Positions 14,772 through 23,714 are shown, numbered from the stretch's first letter. The stretch is 64,000 nucleotides of DNA from Oscillospiraceae bacterium (GCA_902774015.1 CACYHB010000006.1:62001-126000), one strand, 5' to 3'. Numbers and translations are program-made. The notes: a model not told the origin generated them from the sequence alone.

Positions 14772-17186
14772 ATGAACGACTACGAAAGAGAACACAGCGC
14801 CATCGTGCGCAGGGCAGGCGCGGAGTGCGCGGTCCTGCTCAAGAGCAAGGGAGATTTCCCCCTTACCGGCCCCTGCACCGTAGCCCTGTACGGCAGCGGC
14901 GCGCGGCAGACTATCAAAGGCGGTACCGGCTCGGGTGAAGTCAACTCCCGCTATTCCGTTTCGATTGAGCAGGGGCTGGAGGCCGAAGGCTTCACCGTCA
15001 GCACAAAATTCTGGCTGGACAGCTACGACAGCGTCCGCCGGGAGGCGCACAAGGAATTCATCCGCGCCTGCAAGGCAGAGGCGAAGGAGCGCCATGTGAT
15101 CGCGGCGGTGGAATACATGGGCCGCGTCATGCCGGAGCCCGAGTACAATATCCCCCTGCGCGGCGCGGGCGACACGGCGGTGTACGTCCTGGGCCGCATC
15201 TCCGGCGAGGGCTCGGACCGGCAGCCCGTCCCCGGCGACATTCTGCTGAGCGACACCGAGGTGCGGGACATTCTGGCGCTCAACCGGCAGTACGAGCATT
15301 TTATGCTCGTGCTGAACGTGGGCGGCGTGGTGGATCTCAGCCCGGTGCTGGAGGTGGAGAACATCCTCTATCTGAGCCAGCTGGGCGTGGAGACCGGCAG
15401 CGTCCTGGCGGATCTCCTGCTGGGGAAGGCCTGTCCCTCCGGCAAGCTGACTGCCACCTGGGCCGCCTGGGAAGATTATCAGACCATCGGCAGCTTCGGC
15501 GACCGCGACGATACCCAGTACCGCGAGGGCGTCTATGTGGGCTACCGCTATTTTGACACAGCCGGCGTAAGGCCCCTGTTTCCCTTCGGCTACGGTCTGA
15601 GCTACACCAGTTTTGCGATCAAGGCGGGCGCGGCGAAGGCCGAGGGCGAGTGCATCACGCTGACGGCGCAGGTCACCAACACCGGCAGCCGCCCGGGCAG
15701 GGAAGTCGTGCAGCTCTACGCCTCCGCGCCCCACGCGTGGATGGACAAGCCCTTCCAGAGCCTTGCGGCTTTTGCCAAAACACCCGAGCTGCAGCCCGGC
15801 GAGAGCGGGGAAGTGACGCTGCGCTTTCAAATGCGTGATCTGGCCAGCTTCGACGCGGGCCAAAAGGCATGGCTGCTGGAGAAGGGCGACTATGTGCTGC
15901 GCCTGGGCTGCTCTTCCGCGGATAACAAGCCCGTGTTCATCGTGCGGCTGGACAAGGCCGTGTTCACCGAGCGCGTCCGTCATGCCGTCGGCGCTCCGGA
16001 ATTTGAGGACTGGAAGCCCGAGATGCCCAAGGCCAAGGCCCCGCGTTTCTTGAAGGTCCTGCACGTCAAGGCGGAGGACGTCAAAACCGTCAAGGTCAAC
16101 TACGACGCGGAGGACGAGGTGGACCCGCTGATCGCCTCTCTCAGCGACGAGGAAGCGGCACTTCTGAACGTGGGCGGCTTCGACCCCAATGCCGGCGCCC
16201 TGAGCGTGATCGGAAACGCCTCCCAGACGGTACCCGGCGCCGCGGGAGAGACCACCCGCGCCCTGCTGGACAAGGGGATCCCCAGCCTGGTCATGGCCGA
16301 CGGCCCTGCCGGCCTGCGCCTGAGCCGCCAGTATGTGGTGGACGAAAGCGGCGCCCACGGTCTGGGCGACGGGACGCCCGAGAGCGTCATGGAGTGGATG
16401 CCCGATGTAGTGACACTCTTTATGAAGCTCACGAGCAAGAAACCCAAGATGGAGGGCGAGGTGCATGAGCAGTATTGTACAGCCATCCCCATCGGTACGG
16501 CCATTGCCCAGAGCTGGAACGAGGCGCTGGCGGAGGAACTCGGCGACCTGGTGGGCGATGAGATGGAGCGCTTCGGCGTGCATCTGTGGTTGGCCCCGGC
16601 TCTGAACATCCACAGGGACATCCGCTGCGGCCGCAACTTTGAATACTTCTCTGAGGACCCGCTCATTTCCGGCAAATTTGCCGCCGCCATCACACGCGGC
16701 GTGCAGAAGCACCCCGGCTGCGGCACCACCATCAAGCACTATGCCGCCAATAACCAGGAGACCAACCGCTACGCAAACAACAGCCAGATGAGTGAGCGCG
16801 CCCTCCGCGAGATTTATCTGCGCGGCTTCGGCATCTGTGTCCGGGAGAGCCAGCCCCACGCGCTCATGACCTCCTATAATCTCTTAAACGGCACGCACAC
16901 CTCCGAGCGCCGCGGCATCCTGGAGCGGGTGCTGCGCAGGGAGTTCGGCTACGAGGGCATCGTGATGACCGACTGGGTCATCGCCGCCATGAGCTCCAAG
17001 GGCGGCAAGCACGGCTTCCCCAACCCCGCCCTGGTGGCGGCCGCCGGCAACGATCTGTTCATGCCCGGCGGAAAAAAGGATCTGCAGCGCGTCCTGAAAG
17101 GCCTGAAGGGCCGGAGCCTCAGCCGCAGGCAGCTGGATATCAACGCCACCCGCGTATACCGCATGGCGAAGAAGCTGGTCAAATGA
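14772..17186 (+). CDS. GH3 beta-glucosidase with permuted domain order
   Basis: An 804-residue cytosolic protein. The usual GH3 C-terminal sandwich domain comes first (AECAVLLKSKGDFPL at residue 17, VLNVGGVVDLSP near 180, PFGYGLSYTSF near 273). An FnIII-like domain follows at about 290-390. The TIM-barrel domain comes last (DGPAGLRL near 510, GRNFEYFSEDP near 620, HYAANNQETNR near 656). The nucleophile Asp is in MTDW near residue 733. This swapped order is known in some rumen and gut clostridial beta-glucosidases. It probably removes glucose from imported beta-glucosides. CGGAGGAT precedes the start. Confidence 0.88.
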   Translation: MNDYEREHSAIVRRAGAECAVLLKSKGDFPLTGPCTVALYGSGARQTIKGGTGSGEVNSRYSVSIEQGLEAEGFTVSTKFWLDSYDSVRREAHKEFIRACKAEAKERHVIAAVEYMGRVMPEPEYNIPLRGAGDTAVYVLGRISGEGSDRQPVPGDILLSDTEVRDILALNRQYEHFMLVLNVGGVVDLSPVLEVENILYLSQLGVETGSVLADLLLGKACPSGKLTATWAAWEDYQTIGSFGDRDDTQYREGVYVGYRYFDTAGVRPLFPFGYGLSYTSFAIKAGAAKAEGECITLTAQVTNTGSRPGREVVQLYASAPHAWMDKPFQSLAAFAKTPELQPGESGEVTLRFQMRDLASFDAGQKAWLLEKGDYVLRLGCSSADNKPVFIVRLDKAVFTERVRHAVGAPEFEDWKPEMPKAKAPRFLKVLHVKAEDVKTVKVNYDAEDEVDPLIASLSDEEAALLNVGGFDPNAGALSVIGNASQTVPGAAGETTRALLDKGIPSLVMADGPAGLRLSRQYVVDESGAHGLGDGTPESVMEWMPDVVTLFMKLTSKKPKMEGEVHEQYCTAIPIGTAIAQSWNEALAEELGDLVGDEMERFGVHLWLAPALNIHRDIRCGRNFEYFSEDPLISGKFAAAITRGVQKHPGCGTTIKHYAANNQETNRYANNSQMSERALREIYLRGFGICVRESQPHALMTSYNLLNGTHTSERRGILERVLRREFGYEGIVMTDWVIAAMSSKGGKHGFPNPALVAAAGNDLFMPGGKKDLQRVLKGLKGRSLSRRQLDINATRVYRMAKKLVK

Positions 17187-17201
17187 TTGAACGATACATG
17201 G

Positions 17202-17233
17202 AAAACGGCCGCCATCCGGGGCGGCCGTTTTTG
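17202..17233 (+). terminator. Terminator after GH3
   Basis: A 12-bp stem (17202-17213 / 17220-17231) with a T tract at its end, 15 bases after the GH3 stop. Confidence 0.85.
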
Positions 17234-17251
17234 CATGAAATCGGGCGGTAC

Positions 17252-17280
17252 TTGCAAAGGAGGGCGTCTTATGCTAAAAT
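17252..17280 (+). promoter_or_regulatory. Promoter of the first VanY-type gene
   Basis: TTGCAA, 17 bases, TAAAAT. Confidence 0.65.
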
Positions 17281-17317
17281 ACACGCTGTATCTTTGCATT
17301 TTGGAGGTGCATCCCTC

Positions 17318-18154
17318 TTGTATCGGAAACGCGTGAGCTGGATCCTGTTGATGGCGGTGCTCGTTCTCGCGCTGTATACGGTCGTCCGCTCCCGGGCGGA
17401 AAATAAGACGGACGTGATCGTTGGCGGCGTGGAAGGCGGCATCATCAGCAGCGACAGCGTGAACTATACGGCGCTCAACGCTACCCCCACCCCGGAACCC
17501 ACGGAGGATATCTGGCCGGATATCGACATTACGATGACCCAGTATTCCCTCATCAACTCCGATCCCTCCCATCTGCTCTCCTCCAGCTATATGCCGGACG
17601 TGAGCGAGATCCAGGGGACCCAGTACCATATGATGTTTGATTCCGCGGCGCTGCCCCATCTGGAGGAGATGCTGCAGGATCTGCGCGATAACGGTTTCGG
17701 CGTCTATATCGGCAGCGCCTACCGTTCCTACTCCTACCAGAAGCAGCTTTTCGACGGCAAAGCCTACAACATCGCGCTGGAGATGGGCCTGGAGGGCAAG
17801 GAGATCTGGCTGCTGCCCGAGTATCAGAAGGCGGTGGAGCGCGCAAAAACCATCACGATGGAGCCCGGCTCCTCCGAACACCAGCTTGGCCTCGCGGTGG
17901 ATCTCTATGACCGGCATTACAATTCGCCTCTGGTCTATGAAAATATGAACCAGAAGTTCTATGAGTATCTGGACTCCATCTGCGCCAAATACGGCTTCAT
18001 CAAGCGTTACCCCACCCGCAAACTCCTGCTGACCGGCTGGGACGAGCCCTGGCACTACCGCTACGTGGGGGTGGAGGCCGCCACTTTCATCATGGAGCAG
18101 GGCATCTGTTACGAGGAATTTTACAAGCACTACGTGCCGGACTTCCAGTATTAA
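17318..18154 (+). CDS. D-alanyl-D-alanine carboxypeptidase, VanY-like (M15B)
   Basis: About 278 residues. An N-terminal membrane anchor is followed by a Thr/Pro linker (NATPTPEPTE) and the M15B catalytic domain: SAYRSY near 135, GSSEHQLGLAVDLY near 185 (first His and Asp ligands) and EPWHYRYVG near 248 (catalytic Glu and last His ligand). It trims the terminal D-Ala from peptidoglycan stems outside the membrane. The start is inferred as TTG 17318, because GGAGGTG lies eight bases upstream and no ATG fits. It is the first of three M15 proteins in the window. Confidence 0.82.
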   Translation: MYRKRVSWILLMAVLVLALYTVVRSRAENKTDVIVGGVEGGIISSDSVNYTALNATPTPEPTEDIWPDIDITMTQYSLINSDPSHLLSSSYMPDVSEIQGTQYHMMFDSAALPHLEEMLQDLRDNGFGVYIGSAYRSYSYQKQLFDGKAYNIALEMGLEGKEIWLLPEYQKAVERAKTITMEPGSSEHQLGLAVDLYDRHYNSPLVYENMNQKFYEYLDSICAKYGFIKRYPTRKLLLTGWDEPWHYRYVGVEAATFIMEQGICYEEFYKHYVPDFQY

Positions 18155-18170
18155 ACGGAGTCCGGTCGAT

Positions 18171-18211
18171 ACGCGCCGCACGGCTCTTCCGCAGCCGGCG
18201 GCGCGTTTTTT
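18171..18211 (+). terminator. Terminator after VanY
   Basis: ACGCGCCGC / GCGGCGCGT stem followed by six T. Confidence 0.8.
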
Positions 18212-18326
18212 CGGCAGTAAAAACAGGGAGCGGAATAATTTGCGCTCTGCCGTGGGACAATAGCAGTACACCCGCCGGCTTACATATACTGGTTTGGGCG
18301 ATTCTTTTCCCGGAGCGTGAAGTAGC

Positions 18327-18677
18327 ATGGTCAAACGAGGAGATATCTACTATGCCGACCTGAGCCCGGTGGTCGGCAGTGAACAGGGCGGGATGCGCCC
18401 GGTCCTGATCGTCCAGAACGACACCGGCAACCGACACAGCCCCACCGTGATCGCGGCGGCCATCACCAGCCAGACCGGCAAGGCGAAGCTGCCCACCCAT
18501 ATCCGCCTTTCCAGCCAGACGACCGGCCTCAACCGGGACAGCATCATTCTGCTGGAGCAGATCCGAACGCTGGATAAATCACGGCTGCGCCAGTGCATGG
18601 GGCGGCTGGATGAGAAAACCATGAGCGCGGTGGACAACGCGCTGGCAGTCAGCATGGGCCTGCCCCAGATCGAATAA
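18327..18677 (+). CDS. ndoA: MazF/PemK-type endoribonuclease toxin
   Basis: A 116-residue protein matching the NdoA/MazF core closely: [21 protein letters not shown] at the start, [15 protein letters not shown] and [11 protein letters not shown]. These enzymes cut single-stranded mRNA at short motifs. A GGAGCG ribosome site precedes it. No reading frame for an EndoAI-like antitoxin is present in the 170 bases upstream, which hold only a terminator and spacer. The toxin is therefore unlinked from any antitoxin visible here. Confidence 0.9.
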   Translation: MVKRGDIYYADLSPVVGSEQGGMRPVLIVQNDTGNRHSPTVIAAAITSQTGKAKLPTHIRLSSQTTGLNRDSIILLEQIRTLDKSRLRQCMGRLDEKTMSAVDNALAVSMGLPQIE

Positions 18678-18682
18678 TCCCG

Positions 18683-18716
18683 AGCACCCTGTTCATACAT
18701 TGAACGGGGTGCTTTT
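18683..18716 (+). terminator. Terminator-like hairpin overlapping the next gene's ribosome site
   Basis: A 13-bp stem (18683-18695 / 18701-18713, one G-U) followed by TTT. The 3' arm carries GGGGTG, the Shine-Dalgarno of the gene starting at 18718. Confidence 0.7.
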
Positions 18717-18717
18717 G

Positions 18718-19140
18718 ATGGATTATCCTATTCTGGAAAACGGAAGAGAGATCGGCCGCCTGCATGCCCGGCAGGAGGGCCTGTACACCGTGTTCGAGGC
18801 CCGCCTGCCGCCCCGCGGGGAGCTGACGCGCCTGTATCTCTGCGGTGGGGGCGAGAGCCGCCTGCTGGGGCTGATGGAGCCGGGACAGGAGGGCTGCTTC
18901 CTCTGCCGCCGCCTGAGCCGACGAGAGCTGCCGCCCCTGCTCCGCTGCGCCTCTACGGCCCCGGATGGGCGGGAAAAGCGGGAGACAACGGCTGACAGCA
19001 TGTGGACGGCGGGAGAAAAGGGGATCCTCTATGACAGACAGCACGGCCTGATCGCCATCCCGTCGGGACTGCACAACAGAGGCAGCCGGCTGCGGATCGA
19101 AGTCATCGGCGGGAAAGAATACATTGTCTTTCCGTGGTGA
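18718..19140 (+). CDS. Hypothetical protein, 140 residues
   Basis: Not recognised. A soluble, Arg/Leu/Gly-rich protein without signal peptide or membrane segments, opening MDYPILENGREIGRL and ending EYIVFPW. The alternation of short beta-like segments suggests a small beta-rich fold. ATG 18718 lies six bases after GGGGTG, which sits in a hairpin arm, so translation may depend on ndoA transcription and RNA folding. The next gene (pdp) has its own promoter inside this gene's 3' end. Confidence 0.65.
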   Translation: MDYPILENGREIGRLHARQEGLYTVFEARLPPRGELTRLYLCGGGESRLLGLMEPGQEGCFLCRRLSRRELPPLLRCASTAPDGREKRETTADSMWTAGEKGILYDRQHGLIAIPSGLHNRGSRLRIEVIGGKEYIVFPW

Positions 19141-19152
19141 AGGGAGTATAAT
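19124..19152 (+). promoter_or_regulatory. Promoter of pdp
   Basis: TTGTCT, 17 bases, a perfect TATAAT. It overlaps the end of the preceding gene. Confidence 0.7.
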
Positions 19153-19207
19153 ACCATAAGAATATGGGTTTTCCGCGAACAGAGAAACGCAAAGGAGATG
19201 ACTTGCA

Positions 19208-20512
19208 ATGCAGATGACCGAACTGCTGGCAAAGAAACGGGATGGCGGTGCACTGAGCACGGAAGAGATCGACTTCATGATCCAGGGCTATACCCGCGGT
19301 GAGATCCCGGACTATCAGATGTCGGCCATGTGCATGGCGATCCTGCTGCGCGGCATGGACGAGCGGGAGACGCTGGACATGACCACGTCCATGATGCACT
19401 CGGGCGAGACGCTGGATCTGAGCCCGATCCGCGGCATCAAGGCGGACAAGCACTCCACCGGCGGCGTGGGTGACAAGACCAGCCTGATCCTGTGCCCCAT
19501 GGTGGCGGCGGCCGGGCTGAAGATCGCCAAAATGTCCGGTCGGGGCCTGGGACACACCGGCGGCACCATCGACAAGCTGGAGAGCTTTTCCGGCTTTTCC
19601 ACCGCCATCAGCGAGGAGACCTTTTTCCGGAACGTGAACGACATCGGCATTGCCATCATGGGTCAGACCGCCGATCTGGTCCCGGCGGACAAGAAGATCT
19701 ACGCCCTGCGTGACGTGACGGGCACGGTGCCCTCGATTCCCCTGATCGTCTCCTCCATCATGTCCAAGAAGCTGGCCAGCGGCGCGGATGTGATCGTGCT
19801 GGACGTGAAATGCGGAGACGGCGCCTTTATGAAGACCGAGCAGCAGGCGGAGGAACTGGCCCGCGGCCTGACGCGGATCGGGCGGCTGGCCGGCCGCAAG
19901 TGCGCCGCGGTGATCACCGATATGGATCAGCCCCTGGGAACCGCCGTGGGCAACGCGCTGGAGGTCCGGGAGGCCCTGGCGGTGCTGCGCGGAGAGGAGC
20001 GGGGCGAGCTGCTGGAGCTCTGCCTGACGCTGGGCGCCTGCATGATGGTGGAGGCCGGCGTGGAGTGGAGCGTGGAAGAAGCCAAGCTCTCGCTGATGAA
20101 GGTCATAGAAGACGGGAGCGCCCTGGAAAAGCTGGCGCAGATGGTGCGCGCCCAGGGCGGCGACGCGCGGGCGGTCTACGATCCCGCGCTGCTGCCGCAG
20201 GCAGCGGTGACGATGGAGGCGGTCTCGCAGCGGGGCGGCTTCGTCTCCCGCATTCATGCCGAGCGGGTGGGCCTCATCTCCATGCATCTGGGCGGCGGCC
20301 GCGTCACAAAGGAGAGCAGCATAGACCTGTCTGTGGGCCTGCAGCTGCACAAAAAGGTGGGGGACCGGGTGCAGCCCGGAGAGAGCCTTGCCGTCATCCA
20401 TGCCGCCAGTGAAGAAAAAGCCCGGGAGGCGGCGGAGATGCTGCTGGAATGCTATGAATTCTCCGACGGACCGATCGAAAAGCCGAGACTTATCAAGCAG
20501 ATCATTCGATGA
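19208..20512 (+). CDS. pdp: Pyrimidine-nucleoside phosphorylase
   Basis: A 434-residue protein of the thymidine/pyrimidine nucleoside phosphorylase family. It converts uridine or thymidine plus phosphate to base and (deoxy)ribose-1-phosphate. The hallmark KADKHSTGGVGDKTSL lies near residue 78, with SGRGLGHTGGTIDKLES near 110. The C-terminal domain contains GLQLHKKVGDRV. The length is standard. AAAGGAG precedes ATG 19208. A strong hairpin follows the stop. Confidence 0.92.
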   Translation: MQMTELLAKKRDGGALSTEEIDFMIQGYTRGEIPDYQMSAMCMAILLRGMDERETLDMTTSMMHSGETLDLSPIRGIKADKHSTGGVGDKTSLILCPMVAAAGLKIAKMSGRGLGHTGGTIDKLESFSGFSTAISEETFFRNVNDIGIAIMGQTADLVPADKKIYALRDVTGTVPSIPLIVSSIMSKKLASGADVIVLDVKCGDGAFMKTEQQAEELARGLTRIGRLAGRKCAAVITDMDQPLGTAVGNALEVREALAVLRGEERGELLELCLTLGACMMVEAGVEWSVEEAKLSLMKVIEDGSALEKLAQMVRAQGGDARAVYDPALLPQAAVTMEAVSQRGGFVSRIHAERVGLISMHLGGGRVTKESSIDLSVGLQLHKKVGDRVQPGESLAVIHAASEEKAREAAEMLLECYEFSDGPIEKPRLIKQIIR

Positions 20513-20513
20513 A

Positions 20514-20559
20514 CATAAGCAAGCCGGGGCGGTCAGAAGACCGCCCCGGCTTGCTTATG
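20514..20559. terminator. Long hairpin between converging genes
   Basis: A perfect 21-bp stem (20514-20534 / 20539-20559) with an AGAA loop, lying between pdp and the minus-strand gene. The T tract is poor but the symmetry suggests a bidirectional terminator. Confidence 0.75.
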
Positions 20560-20567
20560 TATGGGAT

Positions 20568-21419
20568 TCAGGCAAGCGCGTGGATGCGCAGATATTGGAG
20601 GATCTGGTTCAGACCTGCCGAATTGGGCGTCTTGCCGTTGGCGGAGGCGTATTCGGAGATCAGCGTCCCGTCACTGTCGCTTACGGAGGAGGCCACGTCC
20701 ACAAAGTAGGCGCCGGTATCGGCGCAGACCTGCTCCAGCCAGCGGTTTGCGTCGTTTACCAGAGCGGTGGTCAGCCCGTCGTTGCCGCTGTAGCTGACCG
20801 TGACGGAGGTAATGCTGCATACGATGACGGCCGTATCCGGACTGGACTCCTGAATGCCTCGGATCAGGGACTCGTAGTCACTGATGAAATGCTGCTGGTC
20901 GGTGTCGGCCAGACTGTCGGTCCCCAGAGAGAGGACGAGACGGGCGGGCTTGTTGATCATGGCGGCGTCCGCCGGGGTGATCTCCGAGCCGTCCCAGGGA
21001 TAGCGGATGGTGTAGGTCGCGAGCTCGGCGGCGGGGACGTTGCCCGCGGCGGTCCCCCAGACCTGGGTGGTGGCGGTTCCCTCCGAGAGGAGCCCGTAAT
21101 CCCGCAGACCGATCAGCGCGCTGTCCACCAGGAAGGTCAGCGAGTCGATATAGGACTGACCGGCGTCAGCGCTCTCGCCCAGCACATGGACGGCGCCGTT
21201 CCCGGACTGCTGCGCGGCAGCCTCCTCCGCCTTTTTGGCGGCGGCCAGCGCCGCGTCACGCTCGGCGGCAGCCTCACCCAGCAAAACGGTGGGCCGCTGC
21301 ATCTCGCCCCGGTTCCTGGTAAAGGCGCCGAAGCCGAGGGCGATCGCCAGCAGGAGCAGGACCAGCAGGATGGCGACTGCCCAGGCGATGTTCTTGATTT
21401 TGGAGAGTTTGGTGTTCAT
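20568..21419 (-). CDS. SGNH/GDSL-like membrane-anchored protein with altered active site
   Basis: A 283-residue protein: one N-terminal membrane helix (residues 11-33), an Ala/Glu-rich coiled coil (about 45-72), then an SGNH-like domain. Blocks can be aligned: FLVDSALIGLRDYG (block I), LSLGTDSLAD (block III), YFVDVASSV and a C-terminal NSAGLNQIL. Block I reads VDSA rather than GDSR, and no His appears where the block V DxxH should be. It may have lost esterase activity or be a divergent member. It is probably extracytoplasmic and cell-wall associated. Its start is weakly defined. Confidence 0.65.
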   Translation of the reverse strand: MNTKLSKIKNIAWAVAILLVLLLLAIALGFGAFTRNRGEMQRPTVLLGEAAAERDAALAAAKKAEEAAAQQSGNGAVHVLGESADAGQSYIDSLTFLVDSALIGLRDYGLLSEGTATTQVWGTAAGNVPAAELATYTIRYPWDGSEITPADAAMINKPARLVLSLGTDSLADTDQQHFISDYESLIRGIQESSPDTAVIVCSITSVTVSYSGNDGLTTALVNDANRWLEQVCADTGAYFVDVASSVSDSDGTLISEYASANGKTPNSAGLNQILQYLRIHALA

Positions 21420-21445
21420 ACTTTCATCACCGTCTGAAACCTGAA

Positions 21446-21471
21446 AACAGCGGCCCGCAAGGGCCGCTGTT
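21446..21471 (-). terminator. Hairpin between the EF-G-like and SGNH-like genes
   Basis: An 11-bp stem AACAGCGGCCC / GGGCCGCTGTT, followed on the minus strand by TT and a short T-rich stretch. It is placed to end the EF-G-like transcript. Confidence 0.6.
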
Positions 21472-21603
21472 CAATTCATATACTTTTTTCACCTCGCGGT
21501 GAAGCCCAGCGGCAGCGGGTTCGCCGCGAAAAGGAAGAAGAAATGTGACGGTCGATGCGGCCGCGCGAACGCGGCCGCACAACCATACACATTCGTTCTG
21601 AAG

Positions 21604-23616
21604 TTACTCTTTCTCTTCCAGAGCCTTGGCTTCCTCGATGACCTTCTGCTGCACGTTGCCGGGGGCTTCTTCGTAGCGGATGAACTTCAGGCTGAAGGAT
21701 CCGCGGCCCTGGGTCATGGAGCGCAGGTCGATGGTGTAGGAGCCCATCTCAGCCATGGGGACCTCGGCCTCGACGGTCTGCATGCCGTCTTCGGCGTTCA
21801 TGCCGAGCACGGTGCCGCGGCGCTTGGAGGAGATGTCGCTCATGATATCGCCCAGGTTTGCGTCGGGAATGGTGACCTGCAGCAGACCGATGGGCTCGAG
21901 GATGGTGGGCTTGGCCTTGGGGATGCCGTCCTGGTAGGCCAGACGGGCGGCAGTCTGGAAGGCCATATCGTTGGAGTCGACGGGGTGGTAGGAGCCGTCG
22001 TACAGGGTGGCCTTCAGGCCGACCAGGGGATAACCGGCCAGCACGCCCTTCTGCACAGCGTTGCGCAGGCCCTTTTCAACGGAGGGGAAGAAGTTCTTGG
22101 GAACGGAGCCGCCGAAGACTTCCTCGGCGAAGATCATCTCATCGCTCTCATCCTGGGGCTCGAAGCGGACCCAAACGTCACCGAACTGGCCGGAACCGCC
22201 GGACTGCTTCTTGTGACGGCCGTGGGCCTCGACGCGGCCCTTGATCTTCTCGCGGTAGGCGACGCGGGCGGGCTTGAGCTCGGTATCGACGCCGAAGCGG
22301 CTCTTGAGCTTGGCGCAGAGCACGTCGACCTGGATGTCGCCGGCGCCGGAGATGACCATCTGGTGGGTCTCGGCGTTGTTGACCAGAGAGAAGGAGATGT
22401 CTTCCTCGTTGAGGCGGGCAAGGCCGGTGGCGACCTTGTCGTCCTGTCCCTTGGTCTTGGGGGCGATGGCTACGGAGTAGCAGGGCTCGGGGATCTCGAT
22501 GGCGGGCAGCTCGACCTCGTTCTTGGGGTCGCAGACGGTGTCGCCGGTCTTCCAGTCCATTTTGCCGACGGCGACGATGTCGCCGCAGCAGGCGTCCTTG
22601 ACCTCGGTCATCTTCTTGCCGGCGGCGGTGTAGAGACGGCCCAGCTTGTCGGTGCTGGAGGCGCGCACGTTTCTGAGGGACAAATCGGAGGTGATGGTGC
22701 CCTTCATGACCTTGACAAAGCTGTACTTGCCGAACTGGTCGGACACGGTCTTGAACACGAAGCCCAGAACGGGGCCGTTGGGATCGATGCCGTCCATCTC
22801 GGCGGGATTGGGAACGTAGTCCACGATACCCTGCAGCAGGGCCTCGGTGCCGACGTTCAGCATGGCGGCGCTGGCGAACACGGGAACGACGGAACGCTCC
22901 TTCATACCGGCCTTGATACCGGCGACCATGTCGGCCTCTTCCAGCTCCATGGTCTCGAAGAACTTCTCCATCAGCTCCTCGGTGGCGCCGGCGGCGGTCT
23001 CCATCAGCTCCATGCGCAGATCTTCCACGTGGCCGGCGTCGGCCGCGGGGACGGCGCCCTTGACGGTCTTGGCACCGTTGGAGGTGTAGCAGACGTTGTG
23101 CACCAGGTCGATCACGCCCTTGCCGTCGGAGCTGGGGATGGTGACGGGAGCCACGATGCTGCCGTACTTGGCGCGCAGGGCCTCGACGACGGCGAAGTAG
23201 TCGCCATGCTCCTCGTCGGCCTTGGAGACGACGAAGGCGGCGGGCAGATTCGCAGCCTTGAGGTATTTCCAGCTGCGCTCGGCGCCGACAGACAGGCCGT
23301 CCTTCGCGGTCAGCAGGATGAAGCCGGCCTCGACGGCGCGCAGGGCGCAGAGAACGTCACCCGCGAAGTCAAAGTAGCCGGGGCAGTCCAGCACGTTGAT
23401 CTTATTCCCGGCGTAGCTCACGGGAGCGACGGAGGAGGAAATGGTGATCTGTCTTTTGATCTCTTCCGCGTCGTAGTCGCAGACGGTGTTGCCGTCGGTG
23501 ACCTTGCCCATGCGGTCAACGGCGCCGGTGATGAAGAGCATGCTCTCGGCCAGGCTGGTCTTGCCGCTGTTGCCGTGGCCGAGGAGGGCGATGTTGCGAA
23601 TGTTTTTGGTTTCCAT
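21604..23616 (-). CDS. Elongation factor G-like GTPase (fusA paralogue)
   Basis: A 670-residue five-domain EF-G-like protein: G1 GHGNSGKTS near residue 12, G3 DCPGYFDF near 75, an EF-G domain IV-type stretch near 430 (GGSGQFGDVWVRFEPQ) and a C-terminal SMTQGRGSFSLKF. It is the paralogue type found beside true EF-G in many Firmicutes. Its role is unproven; it may be a ribosome-associated translocase or recycling factor. The G4 motif reads VSKAD instead of NKxD, and the switch regions are divergent. ATG 23616 follows GAGGAAG. A near-consensus promoter lies at 23685-23714. Confidence 0.85.
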   Translation of the reverse strand: METKNIRNIALLGHGNSGKTSLAESMLFITGAVDRMGKVTDGNTVCDYDAEEIKRQITISSSVAPVSYAGNKINVLDCPGYFDFAGDVLCALRAVEAGFILLTAKDGLSVGAERSWKYLKAANLPAAFVVSKADEEHGDYFAVVEALRAKYGSIVAPVTIPSSDGKGVIDLVHNVCYTSNGAKTVKGAVPAADAGHVEDLRMELMETAAGATEELMEKFFETMELEEADMVAGIKAGMKERSVVPVFASAAMLNVGTEALLQGIVDYVPNPAEMDGIDPNGPVLGFVFKTVSDQFGKYSFVKVMKGTITSDLSLRNVRASSTDKLGRLYTAAGKKMTEVKDACCGDIVAVGKMDWKTGDTVCDPKNEVELPAIEIPEPCYSVAIAPKTKGQDDKVATGLARLNEEDISFSLVNNAETHQMVISGAGDIQVDVLCAKLKSRFGVDTELKPARVAYREKIKGRVEAHGRHKKQSGGSGQFGDVWVRFEPQDESDEMIFAEEVFGGSVPKNFFPSVEKGLRNAVQKGVLAGYPLVGLKATLYDGSYHPVDSNDMAFQTAARLAYQDGIPKAKPTILEPIGLLQVTIPDANLGDIMSDISSKRRGTVLGMNAEDGMQTVEAEVPMAEMGSYTIDLRSMTQGRGSFSLKFIRYEEAPGNVQQKVIEEAKALEEKE

Positions 23617-23684
23617 GTGTTGCTTCCTCTCTGTCAAGTGTATTGGCTATTTGAAACTGAATAAGCATATAGCATGTCCAAACA

Positions 23685-23714
23685 ATTATACACGAAGGGA
23701 GTACCCGGTGTCAA
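23685..23714 (-). promoter_or_regulatory. Strong sigma-A promoter of the EF-G-like gene
   Basis: On the minus strand, perfect TTGACA (23714-23709), 18 bases and perfect TATAAT (23690-23685). Confidence 0.8.

Noticed and set aside
21499..23664. A 720-codon plus-strand frame opposite the EF-G-like gene
   Set aside because: The Gly/His/Val/Asp-rich translation is the typical mirror of a high-expression gene; the EF-G-like protein on the minus strand has all family motifs.
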